The translations under genes were made by a program, and so were the position numbers. 64,000 bases of DNA from Phallusia fumigata. Its lineage: Eukaryota > Chordata > Ascidiacea > Phlebobranchia > Ascidiidae. The notes under the pieces were generated by a model, which was given only the letters and a program-made list of their open reading frames with translations, was not told where the DNA came from and did not search any database. This document shows positions 9,849-21,781 of the stretch, one piece after another. The stretch lies in contig QXVZ01034189.1 in the NCBI GenBank assembly GCA_008931825.1, positions 36,190 through 100,189 on the forward strand. The letters are read 5' to 3'. The first letter of the stretch is position 1, and each line of letters begins with the position of its first letter.

Positions 9849-12800
9849 CTACAATGTATCAATATGTCGCACCTTGTCATTTTCGGAGGCAGTAGTTGTG
9901 GAAACGTCCCCAGGTTCATCATCGTCATCATCTGATGAGTCACCGTCGTCCGCTGAGTCATCAGAGTGTATCATATTCGATCGCGCGAGTTCCTGCATGT
10001 GCTTCATGCTTTTACCTGTCGGGGTAAACATTTTTTTTAATATTCAGACAACATAGTGTTCCATATTTTATCAAACATACCTTTACTGGTCGACTTGTAC
10101 TTGCTAGGTTTCGGGTAATTCGAAGCAGATGTGGAGTTTACAGGTTTTGCGCTTGAGGTTATGGACGTGCTAGCAGACTGTAATTATACACAATATTTAG
10201 TCAAATAATACGCTACAAAACGCATTCTCTATTTTGAAGCCCTTGTCCAGTAAAAGACAATAATCGGATTGTCAGCGAACCACCAGATATCATGTAGGGT
10301 CAAAAACAATTTTTAATCACTATTCAACCATGTCGGGTGAAAAAGTTTTTTCGGTCTTTATTTATGTATTGGGCGATCTACTTACAGTAAATTGCCAATT
10401 TGCTATGATTTTTGTGCTTTGAAGGGTACTGATAAACATAAGTTTGGAAGCTGGATCGGAACTAGCTTTTAAGTGTAATTTAATAATCCTATTCTTGGCG
10501 CCTTTACCATGTTTGCGGACCACGAGCCACACACTGGTACTGGACGAAACGAGAGCGTTGACGGTTTTGACTGAAACAGGGAGTTTCCCGGAAATGTGGT
10601 TGATGAAGAAGCGTCGCAGGTTGTACTTGGCGGCTTTATACTGAATACATGTGAAATAATGTTACAAAAAATCCAATGTGGCTTTGCAATGTTATTTTTG
10701 TTTTCATGCTTCACCTGCTAATATACACAAAACAAATTAAAAAAACACTGATTTAGATCAGATTCGAAACTGGGATCGTCAGTATTAAGGACCCGTTGTT
10801 CTGAACGCTTTTTACACAGCTACACCTTTGATTTAGACCAGATGACACAATCGTCTTCAGGGGCTCTGATGGGTCGTTGTTGCCAAATGTTACTTATCAT
10901 TTTAAAAGGGCACTAAAACTTTTTATGATGCCAAAATTACAAAAACTTTTGGGATTCCTAGCAAAAAAAATTTTATCGTCAAATCACCCACCTGACATTA
11001 TATGGAGATTGGCCAAAAACAGCTGAACTTCGTTGCTGTTTTAATAGCATTGTTGATGATGCAGCATTCGCTCCCACCGCTGCTGTAGCGTGCTCACATG
11101 ACTGTTTAGACGTAAACATCCCTCCGCCATCGCTCGGTTGGCCGCTTGACCATCTCTGCTGCGGGTGCTGACACTCGCTTTCGGAGCTAGAGGACTGAGG
11201 CATTGACGAGCTCCGTCTAGCGGTAGAAAAACCCGAGTGCTTGTGAGTCCGAATTTGTAGTTCATCTTCTGAATCGTCAGTAATGCTTTCATTAGACGAG
11301 GATTCGTCGCTTCCTCGGTCGCGATCTTCCTCGGAGGTAAGAGTTGGACTTTTGCGCTTGAGTTCCTTCTTAAGAACATCAGCATCGACCTGTGAAGATG
11401 GAAAAAACGTCGCTTTATTAGGAGCAGCTTTTTTGTAAAGTCTCTTTTGTGGTGTACAACATGCTAATGAATTTAATTCCGATTGGCCAAAAACATATCC
11501 TCTTGTGTATTTTTAGCAAGGCCAAATAAAGCTGTTGTGGACCGATCCACTTTTTTGCTTACTTTCAGAGATATTGCAGAACCAGCTGCTTTGATTTTAA
11601 GGGTAATTTTTCCTCTTCTCTTGTTGTTACTTGGCGCTGTGTTTTTGGCAGGTTCATTGGCTTTGGTCTGGAACAGGACAAATAATTAGCTGAACAATGG
11701 ATTATGATTAGGTGTAAATAATCATTTCAACTAAGAATAAGAATACTTAAGTTTAGTCATTAATTTAAAAAATCCATTAACATTTAAAGTTCACTCATTT
11801 ATTAAACAGAAAGTCACGAACATGTTTTGATGGTAAGAAAACACATTAAGATAAATTATGTGTGCTAAATAACAATCACACACTTGACAATCTGTCATCG
11901 GTTGTCCTGAAGTAGTCAAAGTGTTTTGCAACGGTGTTGCTTCTTCCGCATTGAAACTTTCTGTTTTGGTTGTTGTGGGTGCGACAGAGGAATTGCTGAC
12001 CCACTGAAGGCGTTCCAAAGGCAAAGTGGCAGTGGTGGGCAAGCGAATATAACTGGCTGTTGAGGGAAGAGACTGAGAGGTGGAAGGGGGAGCCACCATG
12101 CTGGATGGGGAACTGGTGACCAGAGGAAAGTACACAGGAAAAGTGGTGGCACAGAACATGTGTGAATGCGAATTGGCAACCACTGCACCAGGCTGTGGTA
12201 ATCCCACTGTTAGAGGCCTGTAAATTGGAGAATAATTCTGTTGGGATATAAGCTTGGTTTACAATGGGGATTTCTGAGCAATGACAGATGAATTGGTGAA
12301 CATGCAGAAATGCAGGAAACTGTTTTTCGGTGTGTATGGCCAGCCAATCGTACTGCAGACATACTTTGATGTATGATTTGCAATACCTGTCAAATAGTTG
12401 GCAAAATGATACTGCCTAATCACATAAATCACCAAATATAACACTAAAAACCTCAAACCATGTTCTATTTGATTAGGGAAATTTAGAATCTAATTTTCCT
12501 TTTACATCTTTATTTGTGAATATTACCCACATTTAACCTGTCCATTAGCATTCAATACCTAGTGCTTGCAGCAGCATTTGCAGCTTTTTTTGCTTTCATC
12601 TGTGCCTTAATTTCTGCCAGAGTTCTTGTCTTCTTCATTGGTGGTGAGGGTGATGAGGTCGCACCCCACTTTGCTGCCGCCCCAGGTGGGGAGGGGGTGC
12701 CTTGCATTGCAGACTGTGACCTTTTAATCCCTGCAAAAAGGTGATTATTTGAAAAAAGTTAAGCTTTAACGATTTACATACACTCCACATGCATGTACTC

Positions 12801-15800
12801 AACCGGTTAAATATATATTAATAAACCCACCAGCTATGGACAACCTTCCTGGGGCCAATGGTGATGTAGAAAGTGGAATAGATTGTTGAGGCAGGGTGTT
12901 GACACTGCTTCTTACTACCGTAGCATCTGCTACAGTCACTAAATTGGCAGGGTAAACTTGCTGCAATGAGCGCTGTTCTTCTTTTACAGTTACACTACCC
13001 AGCGATTGAGGTGCAGTATGTTTTCTGGATGGTTGATGGTTTTGTTTTAGAGATGAGGATAAAGTCACACCCATATAAGCAACAGTAGTTTTGGCAGAAG
13101 ACGGTAGTTGTGTTGTTGTTGGAAAAGTCCTTGAAGTCCTGATTTGGGGCAATGCTGCAGCTTGACTCCTAATGGCTGTAAATGCTCCTTGATCCAGACT
13201 GGTAATATGGGTAGTTGAAATTGTTTGTGGAGATATTGACGTTAGTGTATTTATTTGCCTGCACAAAAGAGGGCTGTGTTACAATTGGGTTGATATTCAC
13301 AATTTTTTCTAGTATACCTTTTTCANTGGCAGGTTCATTGGCTTTGGTCTGGAACAGGACAAGTAATTAGCTGAACAATGGATTATGATTAGGTGCAAAT
13401 AATCATTTCAACTAAGAATAAGAATACTTAAGTTTAGTCATTAATTTAAAAAATCCATTAACATTTAAAGTTCACTCATTTATTAAATAAAAAGTCATCA
13501 ACATGTTTTGATAGTAAGAAAACACATTAACATAATTTATGTGTGCTAAATAACAATTACACACTTGACAATCTGTCATCGGTTGTCCTGAAGCAGTCAA
13601 AGTGTTTTGCAATGGTGTTGCTTCTTCCGCATTGAAGCTTTCCGTTTTGGTTGTTGTGGGTGCGACAGAGGAATTGCTGACCCACTGAAGGCGTTCCAAA
13701 GGCAAAGTGGCAGTGGTAGGCAGGCGAATATAACTGGCTGTTGAGGGAAGAGACTGAGAGGTGGAAGGGGGAGCCACCATGCTGGATGGGGAACTGGTGA
13801 CCAAAGGAAAGTACACAGGAAAGGTGGTGGCACAGAACATGTGTGAATGCGAGTTGGCAACCACTGCACCAGGCTGTGGTAATCCCACTGTGAGAGGCCT
13901 GTAAATTGGACAATAATTCTGTTGGGATATAAGCTTGGTTTACAATGGGGATTTCTGAGCAATGTCAGATGAATTGGTGAACATGCAGAAATGCAGGAAA
14001 CTGTTTTTCTGTGCGTATGGCCAGCCAATCATACTGCAGATATACTGATGTATGATTTGCAATACCTGTCAAATAGTTGGCAAAATGATACTGCCTAATC
14101 ACATAAATCACCAAATATAACACTAAAATCCTCAAACCATGTTCTATCTGATAAGGAAAATTAAGAATCTAATTTCCTTTTACATGTTTATTTGTGAATA
14201 TTACCCACATTTAACATGTCCATTAGCATTCAATACCTAGTGCTTGCAGCAGCATTTGCAGCTTTTTTTGCTTTCATCTGTGCCTTAATTTCTGCCAGAG
14301 TTCTTGTCTTCTTCATTGGTGGCGAGGGTGATGAGGTCGCACCCCATTTTGCTGCCGCCCCAGGTGGGGATGGGGTGCCTTGCATTGCAGACTGTGACCT
14401 TTTAATCCCTGCAAAAAGGTGATTAATTGAAAAAAGTTAAGCTTCTTTCAACAATTTACATACACTCCACATGCATGTACTCAACCGGTTAAATACATAT
14501 TAATAAACCCACCAGCAATGGACAACCTTCCCGGGGCCAATGGTGATGTAGAAAGTGGAATAGATTGTTGAGGCAGGGTGTTGACACTGCTTCTTACTAC
14601 CGTAGCATCTGCTACAGTCACTAAATTGGCAGGGTAAACCTGCTGCAATGAGCGGTGTTCTTCTTTTACAGTTACACTACACAGCGATTGAGGTGCAGTA
14701 TGTTTTCTGGATGGTTGATGGTTTTGTTTTAGAGATGAGGATAAAGTCACACCCATATAAGCAACAGTAGTTTTGGCAGAAGACGGTAGTTGTGTTGTTG
14801 TTGGAAAAGTCCTTGAAGTCCTGATTTGGGGCAATGCTGCAGCTTGACTCCTAATGGCTGTAAATGCTCCTTGATCCAGACTGGTAATATGGGTAGTTGA
14901 AATTGTTTGTGGAGATATTGACGTTAGTGTATTTATTTGCCTGCACAAAAGAGGGCTGTGTTACAATTGGGTTGATATTCACAATTTTTTCTAGTATACC
15001 TTTTTCACTAATGTCCAAATACACATATAGTTTAAAAACTATTTGAAAGGTACATTGTCTTGGCAATATTGCCTAATGCAGTCAAAATACTATTTCCATG
15101 CAGTAATATACATTTACATCTGTCATTGTTCTCATTTTTTTGCCCATTTTAAACAGCCAGTGCAATGACAATATGTACAAGCCTAAAAAGGTCTTACTCT
15201 TAAAGTCCTATGAAGATGTATTGTTACAATCACAAGCTAAAATGCATTAAACATTGATTTTTAAACCAAGCTTACACACTTACATCCCACTTGATGTAGC
15301 AGTGGTGGTCTCTGCAACTAGTGGACTTGGAACCTGCCGAATCGTTGACAAAAAAGAATTTGTTGGCTTGGAATTTCCAGTCACAAATGACTCAGGGGTG
15401 AGAGGTCGAGCACAAATGCTTAAAACTCGTTCAGTGTCACTTGTGTTTCCACTGCTTCGGGATGTTGCTGAGGGCTTAATTATCTTGAAGGATGCATCTT
15501 TTTTGGGAAATCCACCAACTGGTTTGAACTGAGCAATTGTGACCTGTTGGTGGTAAGAAAATGTTCACTGCAAATTCCATCAAAATGGTTTTAAATCACA
15601 CAAACAGAACTTAAATCACACAAACATAAAAAAATTCCACAAATGTTTTTAAAAATGTGTGACGTAATGTAAGTATCAATTCTTTTACATTTTCCTCGTC
15701 TTTTTCTGTTCTTGACTCTGACTGCATGATTGCCATTGTAGAACTGACCAAATTGCCACGAGGGCATAAAACTAAGGTTGGCTTGGAACTCGTTGGTTGA

Positions 15801-18800
15801 CGACCTGAATAAATGAAGTTTGCATCAGATTAATAAACTGCTGCCAGCAAGCATAGGAATTGGTAAAAACAAACACCCAGTACATTTGAATTAAGGTCTT
15901 ATTAGTTTTAACCAAGATCCACAAAAAGTCAATTATTTTACATTGAAACAATTTAAATGTATAAGTTTAATAACATACCAGTGCCACTTGATGTTTCGGA
16001 TGACAAGCGTCTCTCCTGCACACAAATCATACACTAACTTTGCTCAGTATTTACACCATGCATAATAATTATCAGGATAAAACTTACAAATTTAAATTTT
16101 TGATTTAAAAAAAAATTTTTTTTACCTGTTAATTTTAAATTCAAATTCTTTTTTGACAACTAACTTACAATGCTTTCATGCCAAAGTGTGGATGTGTAGG
16201 AGTGGTCAAATATAGCAGCAGAACAGTTCTGCTGGTTTTTCCTTATGTCCAAGTATTTGGTGTCTACATCTTTTCCTTCGTCACAGTTGTTGTTACTGTT
16301 CCTTAAAGCCAAGCCATTACTTTGATTAGCACAACGGGCCAGGACAGACAGTGCACCAGAAGGTTTCATGACAATAGATGAAGGAGAAGGATGGTGGCTA
16401 GGCAACTTCACACATCTGCTGTTGTTTGCAAAAGTTCCTTTGTTGGGTGAAAGCTTGTTTCTAAGCTTGCTGCGTTTTAAATTTGCCTTTGCGATTCGCT
16501 CAGCATATGTGTTCCGGGGCTTGGTAGAGGCAATAGGTCGCAACCTAAGATTGTTAATGTGTTGAGCACCTATGAAGCGTTGTGTAACCTGTTTGATGTT
16601 TTCGTGACGTTCTACTCTGATATGGTTTTCTTTGGTCAAATTCTTTGACAATTCTGCACATAATAAAAATACACTGTTAAAAAAAGTTGCTGTTACATAG
16701 TTTGTTTAGTACCAACAAAAAAATCTTAACAATCATTTGATCAAAATGAAACCACTTTCAAATGTTTATTGATCCTGATTATTTCATGATAATGTACATT
16801 GACACTCACCCTGGCGCAAATCAGCAAACTTTGCCAATTGAGCTTCAATACCAAAATCACGCATTAGATGGCTAGCTTCAGATCCTCTACTTCGCAAGCG
16901 CTTCATTGTGACTTGTCTAAAAGGAATAATAACAAAAGGTTCATGACTAAGTTATTAATTTCCTCTACCTTAAAATGCTTTATACTTTTGCCCATAGAAT
17001 TCTTCAAAAAACTTCTCCTTCCAAACATCAATTTTGCTTCTCTCCTTAGCTATTTCCTGTGCAATGCGTGACTGGGTTTCCCGAGTAAACTCTCCATCAC
17101 TAAGGCGATCTTTCCACTCCTGAAACACAAAGTTTAAAATTCCATCAATTCTGCATTGTTAATAACAATCAAATAAGTACTGCTGCAAACCTGCAATGAT
17201 TGAGAGAAAAACTCATTGGTTAGAGCTGTTTGTGATGGTTTTAAGACTTGCTTTTCACTTTCCAGAGTTGAGTCGACTGCTCTGTCACATTCTGGTAGCA
17301 GTCCAGTAAGTTTAAACTGATAGGATGGTGGCAACATGGAAAATGTTTCACGATTGACCAATGCCTACACAAAAAGCAATTAATGTAAATGTACACCGAG
17401 ATTCCAGGGACCCTTTTTAGTTTAAAACATGTAATCAATGCACAGAAAAGGCTAAGACATGATAAAAATGTATTTTATTTTGATAGAATACCATAGAAAC
17501 ATACCTTCATGTTGGCATTGACAAGAATGCTGTTTGGTGTTTCAAGGTCAAGGTTCATGATAAAATTGTTAGATTGCTCTTTTTCGTAGGATTCCAGTGG
17601 AATGTCGTGCTTATTCCACATTATAACTCTCTCTGCAGGTTGATTTTGATCAAGTGTTGATGATTCAAATTGCAGCTGGTTTGCAAGCGGTGAGGAATGT
17701 CGGCGAGATGAACCTACATTTGCACTTTCCTCTGTACGTAATGCACATTTTAAAGAAATTTCACAATAAACATTGACTGTCTGTATTTATTTGTTGCAGG
17801 AAAATGGATATGTCCTATTTAGTGCAATCAACCATGCTTACCCTGCAATATGTTCATACTTTGGCCAGCCATTTCATAATCGGGAGAAACCTGTACATAA
17901 AAACTCGTTTAAAATCCTGTCACAAATTGACTGCTAAGCAATACATACTGAACTAGGGACAATCAGTAATTATAAAAAAGACATACCTTGGACGCTTTGC
18001 GAGGAAGTGGTTCTGGCGGCATAGCCCTGCCATGTATAGAGAAAGTATGATTTTCTCTGGCAAGCAGTTCTATAGAACCAAGTGGAACCCTTTCATCTTC
18101 ATCTAGGTCTTGGTTGTCTTAGAAATAGAAAAAATATTAGAATGGAAATATTCTTCGGCAATCAGTTAAAAACATTAGGCTTACTATTTACACCCAAGGG
18201 ACTTGGATCATCTTCGTCATCATAACCCTCTGCAAATAAATAAAAAACCATCAAGTTGAAAGAATTTAAATAAATACTACTACAGTGATAGTTAATATTG
18301 CAAAATGCATATAAAGGTAAAACCTTGGTCAGTCACATCACTAAGGTCTGGGGCAATACCACTGTTTTTCTTCAGCCAAGATTCCTGTGAAGGTTGCACA
18401 TATCAATACATATACATGTGTGTATTGACATTAATTTAATTCAAACTTACCTTAAGGGCATAAAGACCACATCTACCCTTGACACGAAAAAAGGGACAGT
18501 TGGGCAATTGGGCATGATGATTTAACATCGTTGTAAGAACGTTTTCAGCAGCCCTAAAACAATAAAAGTTATTTAACAAGTTACCATAAATATATTACAA
18601 TTACTTTCATCATGGCAATATTTTACTTACTTATTTAAGGAAATTTCTTTCAACTTGCGATCAAAAATTGTTTGCAAAATTGGCCGAATGCCCAAGACCT
18701 TTGTTGAACTCAGCTGAATAGCCTAGATGCATTAAAAAACCATAAAAATCACTTATAGTGCATGTGCTTTGTGCAATATGGAAACAGAATTTAACAATAG

Positions 18801-20823
18801 CCAACACAACAATTAATTTTATTGTGAGTGACTACTGATAATTGCACAGCAGCAAAAACAGTACACTACAATCTTAAATAAAAGCTATTCAACAGAACAA
18901 AAAATAGGCCTTGTTCGAAATACACAATATTTTTACTAAACCAAATCACAAAAACAGACATGGGCATTAATACTTTGTGACACAAAGCAATCGAAAAAAA
19001 AGGTTTTAGGTATGATTACAATTGTTAAAGCACCAAAATGTTGTGAACACTAAACATGGATCTGTTCTTAACTCTTATCAAAAATACTGGCCCAAATAGT
19101 TCTTAAAAGCATCATGTTTACTTATTGAATGTTTCATACCATCATCAGTATTTGCACCTCATTATCCTAATGTTTCTGCACCTTTGTACATAAATACCTA
19201 TGTGTCTGGTGCAAACCTTTTTTGTATCACTAATGATGGCAAGTTATTGCTGAAACGTTTGATAAACAAAGCATGTCGCTTTAAAGAAGTATTTGGGACA
19301 GCATAGTTTTGCCCAACTGTTTGTTTATTAAATCCAGTCCAAAAAGATGTGTAATCTGTGTAAGTGTGTGATATTCTGCCAAATCTAATATGAGACTTAC
19401 ATTCAATATTTTGGATTCAAAACAACTATTATAGAATACTCAGTTATTTTACTGTAAACATCCCTACCTTTACCCCACTTTGTCACATGTTTTTGCCCTT
19501 AACATGAGTTAAACAATTGACACCCCAGGATGGTTTCATTAAGCTGCTGTAGGACATTTTAGTAATTACTAATCCGGTTATGAGGTAGTTGCAGAATTTT
19601 GAAATTGTTTTGTCACTATTTACTATTGTTTTACATACCCTCTCACAAGATGTTTTTGAATCAGTTATTAAGTGCAACTGTCTCCCACAAAACAAGTCAT
19701 TGGCAACTTTTGTGAGGTCACAAAAAATGTCACCAATGTTAACAAGGGGGGAAGAAAGAAATAGGTTGAAGAGAGCTAACAGAAAGTTGTCTCACCAAAG
19801 TTGCAGCTTCTGCCCAAGTCCTATCCTTTCTTTTTCTCTTCCGCATAAGTCGGCTGCTTTTCATTTTTGCGATGGAGCAATATATTCTTCCACTAGTAGT
19901 GGTGACAGTTATTTCAATACCACCATACTGCAAGAATTTGGGTACTTGCAATTATAAGCCTGGCAGTAGCCTTTCTAGTATTTTTCCACCACCAATTCGT
20001 TTTATTAACAGTTCTAAAATCTAAAATCCGTACAAATGTTTACAATATCCGTCTGTAAGTATTACATACATAGGTAACAGTCACAAAGGAGAGAACTTTT
20101 TCACAAAGTAAAAACACCAGAATGCAATCCACATCCTAATTTTATATCTTTACAGAAAACATACTGTAAAACAAGCCTGCAAATGACATTATGACAGTTT
20201 CCACAAGTTGGAATACCGATTTTTCCAATTTACAGATGCAATTGTATCATGAAATTGGAATCGAAAATTAACCTATTTTTCTGCCTCTTTAAAACATAGT
20301 GATAATCGTTGTAAAACAAATGAAATTAACAAAAGNACTTTTACCCCACTTTGTCACATGTTTTTGCCCTTAACATGAGTTAAACAATCGACACCCCAGG
20401 ATGGTTTCATTAAGCTGCTGTGGGACATTTTAGTAATTACTAATCAGGTTATGAGGTAGTTGCAGAATTTTGAAATTGTTTTGTAACTATTTAGTACTAG
20501 AAGCTGATTAACAGAAAAAATTATAGAATGTTTTTTGTGCACAAACCTTTTGCAGGCAAATGACTATATTTTTAGATAACTACTGTTTTACATACCCTCT
20601 CACAAGCTGTTTTTGAATCAGTTATTAAGTGCAACTGTCTCCCACAAAACAAGTCATTGGCAACTTTTGTGAGGTCACAAAAAATGGCACCATAATGTGC
20701 ACAAGGGGGGATGAAAGAAATAGGTTGAAGAGAGCTAACAGAAAGTTTTCTCACCAAAGTTGCAGCTTCTGCCCAAGTCCTATCCTTTCTTTTTCTCTTC
20801 CGCATAAGTCGGCTGCTTTTCAT
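9849..20823 (-). CDS. ASXL: Additional sex combs-like protein (ASXL), Polycomb/PR-DUB cofactor
   Basis: ASXL proteins activate the histone H2A deubiquitinase BAP1. Twenty-three coding exons join in one frame (about 1307 residues). The N-terminus [20 protein letters not shown] opens the HARE-HTH domain, continued by exons 18631-18722 and 18451-18553 (CGLYALK). The DEUBAD domain spans 17505-17731 ([12 protein letters not shown]), 17191-17364 ([11 protein letters not shown]) and 16986-17119 ([12 protein letters not shown], then [12 protein letters not shown]). Other exons: 18324-18384, 18185-18229, 17987-18117, 17842-17890, 16810-16916, 16169-16653, 15979-16015, 15689-15804, 15284-15543, 14513-14940, 14237-14408 ([16 protein letters not shown], an ASXM-like block), 13565-13898, 11563-11667, 10992-11389, 10508-10640, 10081-10177 and 9849-10015. 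The first exon occurs twice (19796-19864 and 20755-20823) and three others occur twice (12831-13258, 12559-12730, 11884-12217) because of assembly duplication. The model ends in an acidic D-rich tail without the family's C-terminal PHD finger. Confidence 0.87.
11646..15007. repeat. Direct near-identical duplication split by a single N (assembly artefact likely)
   Basis: Copy 1 is 11646-13325 (1680 bases) and copy 2 is 13327-15007 (1681 bases); the only N between them is 13326. They differ by scattered substitutions and small indels, for example a 2-base indel near 12370/14047. Each copy contains the same three ASXL exons. Copy 1 joins naturally to the downstream exon at 11563-11667 and copy 2 to the upstream exon at 15284-15543. 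This fits two alleles placed in tandem. Confidence 0.85.
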
Positions 20824-21294
20824 GTTTGCGATGGAGCAATATATTCTTCCACTTGTAGTGGTGACAGTTATTTCAATACCACCATACTGCAAGAATTTGG
20901 GTACTTGCAATTATAAGCCTGTCAGTAGCCTTTCTAGTATTTTTCCACCACCAATTCGTTTTATTAACAGTTCTAAAATCTAAAATCCGTACAAATGTTT
21001 ACAATATCCGTCTGTAAGTATTACATACATAGGTAACAGTCACAAAGGAGAGAACTTTTTCACAAAGTAAAAACACCAGAATGCAATCCACATCCTAATT
21101 TTATATCTTTACAGAAAACATACTGTAAAACAAGCCTGCAAATGACATTATGACAGTTTCCACAAGTTGGAATACCGATTTTTCCAATTTACAGATGCAA
21201 TTGTATCATGAAATTGGAATCGAAAATTAACCTATTTTTCTGCCTCTTTAAAACATAGTGATAATCGTTGTAAAACAAATGAAATTAACAAAAG
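19466..21294. repeat. Direct duplication of the ASXL first-exon region split by a single N
   Basis: Copy 1 is 19466-20335 and copy 2 is 20337-21294, with N at 20336. Both carry the exon encoding [16 protein letters not shown]. Copy 2 has an extra block of about 87 bases near 20494-20580 that copy 1 lacks. Other differences are scattered point changes. Two haplotypes joined by the assembler, with an allelic indel, are the simplest reading. Confidence 0.85.
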
Positions 21295-21781
21295 GACTGA
21301 AAAACAATGCCTTTTCCAGCGTGCTAGTATAACATGCCTTTGAATATTGTAGGAATAAATAAAACAAAATTTAGAACGCTAGCTTCCAAAAGAATTCTTG
21401 TATGATGTTCTTTAATATTATAAAGTTTTATATTGTGCGTACCCACATTTCGGTGGTTCTTGTTGCCCTGTAGTCTCGTCTGCTTAACAAACAATTAAAC
21501 GGGTCTTCATAGAAAATACCCCTTAATCCGTAGCACTACACGCACTACGTTTTTTGGACACACAGACGAACAAATACGCTTACTTTATATGGTTGCTTTC
21601 CGGAATACTTACTTTTTCATACAAATTACTATCAAGTTAATGCTTTGTAGCTAGCATGGCATTTACATACAAGACTAACATCCTAAAATACATGTGCATA
21701 AAAGTCGTCTACTCCATGGAACCTCACACAAATTTCACAATTAGATACAACGTTTATTGCACAAGCACAGCAATTTCGATT
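21295..21781. other. Intergenic region between TRAPPC12 3' end and ASXL 5' end
   Basis: No exon was recognised here. TTTATT at 21753-21758 is AATAAA on the minus strand, 24 bases past the TRAPPC12 stop, and is a good candidate poly(A) signal. The remainder probably includes ASXL 5' sequences. Confidence 0.5.

Noticed and set aside
10385-10640. Alternative basic reading frame through the ASXL exon at 10508-10640 that runs to about 10385
   Set aside because: The frame imposed by the preceding exon's phase gives the Ser/Pro-rich reading and an in-phase ATG|GTAAAG donor; the alternative breaks the chain.
11646-15007. True tandem exon duplication in ASXL
   Set aside because: The N exactly at the junction, the allele-like differences and the same pattern at seven sites favour an assembly cause.
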